DNA from: DUQW01 sp050953825 | Lineage (GTDB): Bacteria > Bacillota_I > Bacilli_A > Acholeplasmatales > Acholeplasmataceae | Assembly: GCA_050953825.1 (NCBI GenBank) | Contig: JBMNNF010000010.1 | Span: 124,001-188,000 of the forward strand | Length of the DNA: 64,000 nt | Direction of reading: 5' to 3' | Shown here: positions 30,601-39,600 of the stretch, piece by piece | Numbering within the stretch: the stretch's first letter is position 1 | How the letters are laid out: each line of letters opens with the position of its first letter | The notes under the pieces: generated by a model | Databases searched by the model: none | Told to the model about the DNA's origin: nothing | What the model saw: the letters and a program-made list of their open reading frames with translations, nothing else | Translations under genes and position numbers: made by a program

Positions 30601-33600
30601 AACTAATGATGCTGGATCATATGATATTACAGGAAATGCAGTAGCAGAAGATAATCCTAACTACACAATTACCTTTGAAAAAGGAACGTATACAATTACA
30701 CCGAAACCAATTACAGTAGTTGCAGACGCTAAATCAATAACATATGGAGGTATAAAACCAACATTAACCTATGTAGCGACAGGATTAGTAGGTCAAGATG
30801 AATTAACTGGAGACTTAGCAGTTGACTCAGCTCACTATAACGAAAGTACATATCCAAATGCTAATACAGCACCAGGATATAAGATAGTAGCTGGTGGAGT
30901 AACAAACGCCAATAACCCTAACTATAATATTGGCTATACTGCAAATTATGTAGTAATTAATCCAAAATCAATTACAGTGGTTGCAGACGCTAAATCAATA
31001 ACATATGGAGGTATAAAACCAACATTAACTTATGTAGCAACAGGATTAGTAGGTACAGATGAATTAAGTGGAGACTTAGCAGTTGACTCAACTCACTATA
31101 ACGAAAGTACATATCCAAATGCTAATACAGCACCAGGATATAAGATAGTAGCTGGTGGAGTAACAAATGTTAATAACCCTAACTATAATATTGGTTATAC
31201 TGCAAATTATGTAGTAATTAATCCAAAAGCAATCACCGTAACAGCAACTACAGAATCATACACATACGGTGAAGCAATTACTCTTAAGTATTCAGCACCA
31301 GGATTAGTAGTAGGAGATCAATTAACAGGAGCATTAGCGATTCAAAATCCAGTATATGCTCAAGATAGATTAGTAGTAGGAGAATATGCAATTCTACAAA
31401 ATGGAGTTACAAGTGAAAATAACCCTAACTATACAATCACTTATGAAGGTGGTACTTTAACAATTAATAAAGCTGCTGCAACCTTAACAATTCATAATAA
31501 GGCATCAGTCTACGGAGAAGGTCTAGTAGGCTTAACCGCAACCTTAAGTGGAATGTTAGGAACAGACAGTATTACATACGAATTATCGAAGGCTCCAGGA
31601 CAAGATGTTCAAGTGGGTGGATATGCAATTACAGCTAATATCACAGCTGATAATGGTAACTATAACCTAACAGTTAATGACGGAGTATATACAATTAATC
31701 CAAAAGCAATTACCGTAAATGCAACCCCTAGAACAATTACATATGGAGATGCTAAACCAGCATTAGGCTATACAATAGTAGAAACTCTACCTTATGGTCA
31801 AACAGAATTAACAGGAACATTAAAAGTAGATTTAGCACATTATAATGACAATACATATCCAGATGTTAATAATAATCCGGGATATAAGATAGTTCAAGAT
31901 ACACTAACAAATGCTAATAACCCTAACTTTACTATTACTTACAACTTTAGTTATGTAGTAATTAATCCTAAATCAATTACAGTAGCAGCGGATGTCAAGA
32001 CAATTACTTATGGAGGTATAAAACCAACATTAACCTATGTAGCAACAGGATTAGTAGATCAAGATACATTAACTGGAGACTTAGCAGTTGACTCAACTCA
32101 CTATAACGAAAGTACATATCCAAATGCTAATACAGCACCAGGATATAAGATAGTAGCTGGTGGAGTAACAAATGTTAATAACCCTAACTATAATATTGGC
32201 TATACTGCAAATTATGTAGTAATTAATCCAAAATCAATTACAGTAGTAGCAGATGCTAAATCAATTACATATGGAGGTATAAAACCAACATTAACCTATG
32301 TAGCAACAGGCTTAGTAGGTACAGATGAATTAACTGGAGACTTAGCAGTTGACTCAACTCACTATAACGAAAGTACATATCCAAATGCTAATACAGCACC
32401 AGGATATAAGATAGTAGCTGGTGGAGTAACAAATGTTAATAACCCTAACTATAATATTGGCTATACTGCAAATTATGTAGTAATTAATCCAAAAGCAATT
32501 ACAGTAGTTGCAGACGCTAAATCAATAACATATGGAGGTATAAAACCAACATTAACCTATGTAGCAACAGGCTTAGTAGGTCAAGATACATTAACTGGAG
32601 ATTTAGCAGTTGACTCAACTCACTATAACGAAAGTACATATCCAAATGCTAATACAGCACCAGGATATAAGATAGTAGCTGGTGGAGTAACAAATGCTAA
32701 TAACCCTAACTATAATATTGGCTATACTGCAAATTATGTAGTAATTAATCCAAAATCAATTACAGTAGTAGCAGATGCTAAATCAATTACATATGGAGGT
32801 ATAAAACCAACATTAACCTATGTAGCAACAGGCTTAGTAGGTACAGATGAATTAACTGGAGACTTAGCAGTTGACTCAACTCACTATAACGAAAGTACAT
32901 ATCCAAATGCTAATACAGCACCAGGATATAAGATAGTAGCTGGTGGAGTAACAAATGTTAATAACCCTAACTATAATATTGGCTATACTGCAAATTATGT
33001 AGTAATTAATCCAAAAGCAATTACAGTGGTTGCAGACGCTAAATCAATAACATATGGAGGTATAAAACCAACATTAACTTATGTAGCAACAGGATTAGTA
33101 GGTACAGATGAATTAAGTGGAGACTTAGCAGTTGACTCAACTCACTATAACGAAAGTACATATCCAAATGCTAATACCGAACCAGGATATAAGATAGTAG
33201 CTGGTGGAGTAACAAATGCTAATAACCCTAACTATAATATTGGGTATACTGCAAATTATGTAGTAATTAATCCAAAAGCAATCACCGTAACAGCAACTAC
33301 AGAATCATACACATATGGTGAAGCAATCACTCTTAAGTATTCAGCACCAGGATTAGTAGGAGGAGATCAGTTAACAGGAGTATTAGCGATTCAAAATCCA
33401 GTATATGCTCAAGATAGACTAGTAGTAGGAGAATATGCAATTCTACAAAATGGAGTTACAAGTGCAAATAACCCTAACTATACAATCACTTATGAAGGTG
33501 GTACTTTAACAATTATTAAAGCACCAACAAAAGTAGTAATTGATAATAAGACATCAGTATACGGTTCAGCACTTGAAAACTTAACAGCACAAGATCCAAC

Positions 33601-36600
33601 AGTATTATTTGGAAATGATACATTAGACTATACATTAAGTAAGGCTGGAACTAATGATGCTGGATCATATGATATTACAGGAAATGCAGTAGCAGAAGAT
33701 AATCCTAACTACACAATTACCTTTGAAAAAGGAACGTATACAATTACACCGAAACCAATTACAGTAGTTGCAGACGCTAAATCAATAACATATGGAGGTA
33801 TAAAACCAACATTAACCTATGTAGCGACAGGATTAGTAGGTCAAGATGAATTAACTGGAGACTTAGCAGTTGACTCAGCTCACTATAACGAAAGTACATA
33901 TCCAAATGCTAATACAGCACCAGGATATAAGATAGTAGCTGGTGGAGTAACAAACGCCAATAACCCTAACTATAATATTGGCTATACTGCAAATTATGTA
34001 GTAATTAATCCAAAAGCAATTACAGTGGTTGCAGACGCTAAATCAATAACATATGGAGGTATAAAACCAACATTAACTTATGTAGCAACAGGATTAGTAG
34101 GTACAGATGAATTAAGTGGAGACTTAGCAGTTGACTCAACTCACTATAACGAAAGTACATATCCAAATGCTAATACCGAACCAGGATATAAGATAGTAGC
34201 TGGTGGAGTAACAAATGCTAATAACCCTAACTATGCAATTAGCTATACTGCAAATTATGTAGTAATTAATCCAAAAGCAATCACCGTAACAGCAACTACA
34301 GAATCATACACATATGGTGAAGCAATCACCCTTAAGTATTCATCAGCACCAGGATTAGTAGTAGGAGATCAATTAACAGGAGCATTAGCGATTCAAAATC
34401 CAGTATATGCTCAAGATAGATTAGTAGTAGGAGAATATGCAATTCTACAAAATGGAGTTACAAGTGAAAATAACCCTAACTATACAATCACTTATGAAGG
34501 TGGTACTTTAACAATTATTAAAGCACCAACAAAAGTAGTAATTGATAATAAGACATCAGAATACGGTTCAGCACTTGAAAACTTAACAGCACAAGATCCA
34601 ACAGTGTTATACGGAAGTGATACATTAGACTATACATTAAGTAAGGCTGGAACCAATGATGCTGGATCATATGATATTACAGGAAATGCAGTAGCAGAAG
34701 ATAATCCTAACTACGCAATTACCTTTGAAAAAGGAACATATACAATTACACCGAAACCAATTACAGTAGTTGCAGACGCTAAATCAATAACATATGGAGG
34801 TATAAAACCAACATTAACCTATGTAGCAACAGGCTTAGTAGGTCAAGATACATTAACTGGAGATTTAGCAGTTGACTCAACTCACTATAACGAAAGTACA
34901 TATCCAAATGCTAATACAGCACCAGGATATAAGATAGTAGCTGGTGGAGTAACAAATGTTAATAACCCTAACTATAATATTGGTTATACTGCAAATTATG
35001 TAGTAATTAATCCAAAATCAATTACAGTAGTAGCAGATGCTAAATCAATTACATATGGAGGTATAAAACCAACATTAACCTATGTAGCAACAGGCTTAGT
35101 AGGTACAGATGAATTAACTGGAGACTTAGCAGTTGACTCAACTCACTATAACGAAAGTACATATCCAAATGCTAATACAGCACCAGGATATAAGATAGTA
35201 GCTGGTGGAGTAACAAATGTTAATAACCCTAACTATAATATTGGTTATACTGCAAATTATGTAGTAATTAATCCAAAAGTAATTAATGTTACCCCACATT
35301 CAGGCCTCTTCAAAGAAATTTATGCTTCTGATCCTGTGTTAACATATAATCATGATGATTTAATAGGTACTGATGAGATTACCGGAACATTAAATAGAGT
35401 ATCTGGTGAAGCTATTGGTGAATATGCGATTAACAATAATGGCGCAAATCCATTAACAGCTGGTCCAAACTATCAATTAGTAATTCCATCAGGAACTCAA
35501 ACAGTTTATTTTGAAATTAGACCAATTGCTTTAACAGTTAAAGTATATGATGAAGCTTCTGCACTAAATGCTGATTTAGTAGAGCTATCAAGAATGGACT
35601 TCATATCTGGTAATATCCGTCCTGGTGATGATATTCATACTATTGTTACCTTAACAACAAATGCTAACAAAGCTGTTGCTGGAGACTATGATATTGTTGG
35701 TAATTACGATAATTCGCAAAGCGGATATTTCTATTATGCAATTACATTTATTGATGAAGATAATGTTGTCCAACCAGCTACATATACTGTTTTAGCAGCA
35801 AACCAATTTGTAGTTGATTTTGATACTGATTGTGAAACAATCATTCCAAATCAAATTGTAAATAGTGGTGGTTATGTCACAGAACCAACTCAACCTATGA
35901 ATAAACCAGGATTTACATTTGAATACTGGCATGATGGCTATATAACAACAGATCCATATGAATTTACAACCACACAAGTTACTATGTCATTTACTCTTTA
36001 TGCTAAATGGACATTAAATCCTATTGATTTATCAATTACTGGTAATGAAGAAATTACTTATGGTGAAGGTTCTGTTACGTTAACTGCAAATGTCACTCAT
36101 GAATTTGCTAGTACAGCAACATATCAATGGTATAAAGATAATAACTTACTAACAGGTAAGACAACTAACCAAATTACTTTAACTGACGTATTAGAATCAG
36201 GCACATATAAGGTTAAAGCAACTATTACAAGAGAAGGTCAAACAGTAACCAAAGAAGAAAGTGTTGTAGTAACAATCAATAAGGCAACTTATGACATGAG
36301 TAATGTCTCATTTAATGATGCCCAAAAACAATATAACGCTCAAGCACAACCAATTTATATAACTGTCGACGGCGAATTGCCAGATGGAGTAAGTGTTAAT
36401 TATCAAAATAATAGCAATGTTAATGCTGGTGAACATACAGTAACCGCAGTATTTACTGGAGACTCAAATAACTATAATGCAATTCCAAATAAATCTGCAA
36501 CATTAACAATTACTAAAGCCCCAGCTACATTAGATATTGCCAATAAATCTTCAGTATACGGACAACCAGAAGAAACCTTAACAGCTACTTTGACTGGAAT

Positions 36601-39600
36601 GTTAGTTCCTGCGGATACCATTTTATATACATTAAGTAGGGCAGACAGTACAAACAAAAATGCTGGTCAATACTCGATTACAGCAAATATTACTCAACCT
36701 AACAATAACTATGATTTAACAATTAACAACGGAACATATACAATTACAAAAGCAACCTATGACATGACCGGAATTACATTCCCAGGTCATGAAAAAGTTT
36801 ATGATGGATTAACTTATCCATTAAGTATAAACGGCACATTACCAGATGGAGTAAGTGTAACTTATCAAAATAACGACCAAGTTAATGCTGGATCTCATAC
36901 AGTAACAGCTAAATTCAGTGGCGATGCTACTAACTACAATGCAATTCCAGATATGACAGCTACTTTAAAGATTAATAAGGCAACTTATAACATGAGTGGA
37001 ATTACATTCCCAGGTCATGAAAAAGTTTATGATGGATCAACTTATCCATTAAGTATAAACGGTACATTACCAGATGGAGTGAGTGTAACTTATCAAAATA
37101 ACGACCAAGTTAATGCCGGATCTCATACAGTAACAGCTAAATTCAGTGGCGATGCTACTAACTACAATGTAATCCCAGATATGACAGCTACTTTAAAAAT
37201 TAATAAAGCAAATATTAATACGGTAACAATTCATGGCGATTTAAATACAGGGCAATCTAAGCCATATACAAATGGTATGGGATCTCAAGATATAACTGAT
37301 GTTAAATCCGTATTAGTCCTAAAGATTAATGGCACCACAGTATTATCAGATGAAGAAAAAGCTAAATTCAATTTTGTTCACTATAGTATTGATAATTTAT
37401 CTAGTGCAATAACTACAGTTAACTTACCTAACGGTGGAACAACATTTGTTATTAGAAGTAATATTGTTGGATATAATGGCTCGAACTTTGAAGGAACCTA
37501 TAGTCAAGCGATAAACCAAAATTCTGATGTTGCCTACAAGTTTGTATCTGTATTAGTTGGTGAGGAATACAAAACAATTGAAGATGCAATACTAAGTGGT
37601 AATAATATGATCGTTACAAGTAATACTTCATTTGCTAGCTCAGTGGTCAACACAAGATTACATAATACTAATATATTCACATTAACCAAATCATTATTAT
37701 TACCTGCTGAAGGACCTGATGAAGACGGTAATTATGCCAATTCTATTATTAAAACAACATCTGCATCTAGTTCGCGTCCAAGTACACCTTATGTTAAATT
37801 AGTTATGACTTCAGATATTACTTTAAACATAAATACAACATCGGGCCATTTAAACGTTAATGGTAAGGTATTTGGTGGTACTCCAAGAACAGGTTATGTT
37901 ATAGAAGGCGCTTTCGGTGCTGTTGAAATGATGATTAACTCTAAGGTAGTTGTTAATAGTGGCGGTTTAATTACTTCAATTGGATTTGTTTATGGACAAG
38001 GTACCGTTGAAATTAAATCTGGCGGAAAAATCATGGACTTAATGACTTTTGGTGCATTTAGAGGTGGTAGATGTACAGCAATGATTAAAGATCAAACATT
38101 CCCGGTTGATCAATTCCATTTCAATAACATTGAAGTTGATCTTAAATTCAATGCTGGTGCTACTTATGAAGTTGATACATATATTTCTACGGGTGCAGGT
38201 AACTTACATGAGGGCGCAGTTATAATAGGTAGTACAGATTCAAGCTTATTTAAATTAACAAGTGGTTATTTAATCAAGAAATTTAGTACAACTAGTGGAA
38301 GAATGACTGTTGATATAGATGGAGCTACAGTTAATATGAATAATATTACAGTTGGTTCAGGTGCTATTAGTATGAGTACTAATGGAAAAGAAATTTTAAT
38401 ACCTGGAACATTTACTATTAATTTAACTAATAATACAACGGTTACTAATAATATCAAATTGGCTTTATTACCAGGTTCTCAATTGAATATTGATAGCACC
38501 TCTAAATTAATAGTTCCGACTACAAGTAGTTTATTAGTTTATGGACCAAATGAATATATTCAAGATAGTGGAAGTTATATTTATCCAAGTAGCCAATGGC
38601 AATTAACATTTAGAAATAATATAACATTTGATTTCAATATTAATACTCCTGCTAAGGTAACGATTAATGGAATTTTAGATGTAAGAGGCGGAATAGCTGG
38701 TAAGATTAATTCTGAAAATGGTGGAACATTGATACTTGCAGATACTAGCAAGACAGTATTTGCTTCATCGCAATACATTGGAACAGATGGTGGAACATTT
38801 ATAACTCATTATCATACATTAAAAGATCCAGCTGATAATTTAGTCTTTAGTAAAGGAACATTCGAAATAATTAAAAATCAAACTTTTAGTAAGAAAATTA
38901 CATTTACTGATGATCAAAATAATGTAACCACTTTAACCCAACAATTTGGTACACCATTAAATGCACCGACATTACCTAGTGGATGGGGATGGTTTGATGG
39001 AACAAATGAAATCATTACAAATAGATTCTATGACGGAAGATTTAGTGCTTTAACAGCTAAACAATTAGTTACTACATCAACTATAACCTTTGTTTCAAAT
39101 GGTGGAACAAGCTATGATCCACTAGTCATCGAAAATAACTCTGTAATTAATTTGAATGAATCATATCGTCCTACTAAAGATGCTACTGATTTATTCTTGG
39201 GCTGGTATACTAACAGTACACTTACTACTAAGTTATCAGAAAATCATACTGTTAGTGGTGACCTAACAGTATATGCTAGGTGGGCCAATAAAGGAATTCA
39301 AATTACAGCAACAACCAGTGGTCCTGGTAGAAATGATAAAAAATTTAAAATTACTGCTACTGTCAAAGATGGTAATGGTACTCCATTATCTGGCATAACT
39401 GTTGATATCGAAACACTTTATAATAGCGGAAATTTCACAACTAATCACATCGGACTACCTACTAATGCAAGTGGTCAAGTTACAGCTACACATGATGCTA
39501 CATTGAGTGGAGCAGGAGACCGTTCAATGTACATTAAATACTATATAGTTGAGCATGACAGTAAGACTTTTGTTTCTACTGAAGTACAGGTAAAAACAGA

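Larger units (their letters stand above)
16640..35275 (+). repeat. 71-unit array of five MBG-type repeat classes (A-E)
   Basis: The 18.6-kb array encodes units of about 76-89 residues in five classes, each centred on a YG motif. A (20 copies) contains SYTYGEAITLKYSAPG; B (12, counting two KESVYGAQE variants) SVYGEGLVGLTATLSGML; C (13) TITYGDAKPALGY; D (9) SVYGSALENLT; E (17) SITYGGIKPTLTY. C is 267 nt and E 261 nt long. Order: B A B C A B A D C A D C A B C A B C A D C A B C A D, then four divergent MBG domains at 23028-23985. It continues A B C E A D A B A B C A B C A D C A B C E5 A D E2 A B C E5 A D E2 A D E2. Within a class, copies differ at only a few positions. MBG_2 (YGX-type) domains are the nearest family known to me. 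Counts are by reading the translation. Confidence 0.88.

Noticed and set aside
16640..35275. CRISPR or satellite DNA
   Set aside because: Repeats of 230-267 nt are open reading frame throughout, differ mostly at synonymous or conservative positions and have no spacers.
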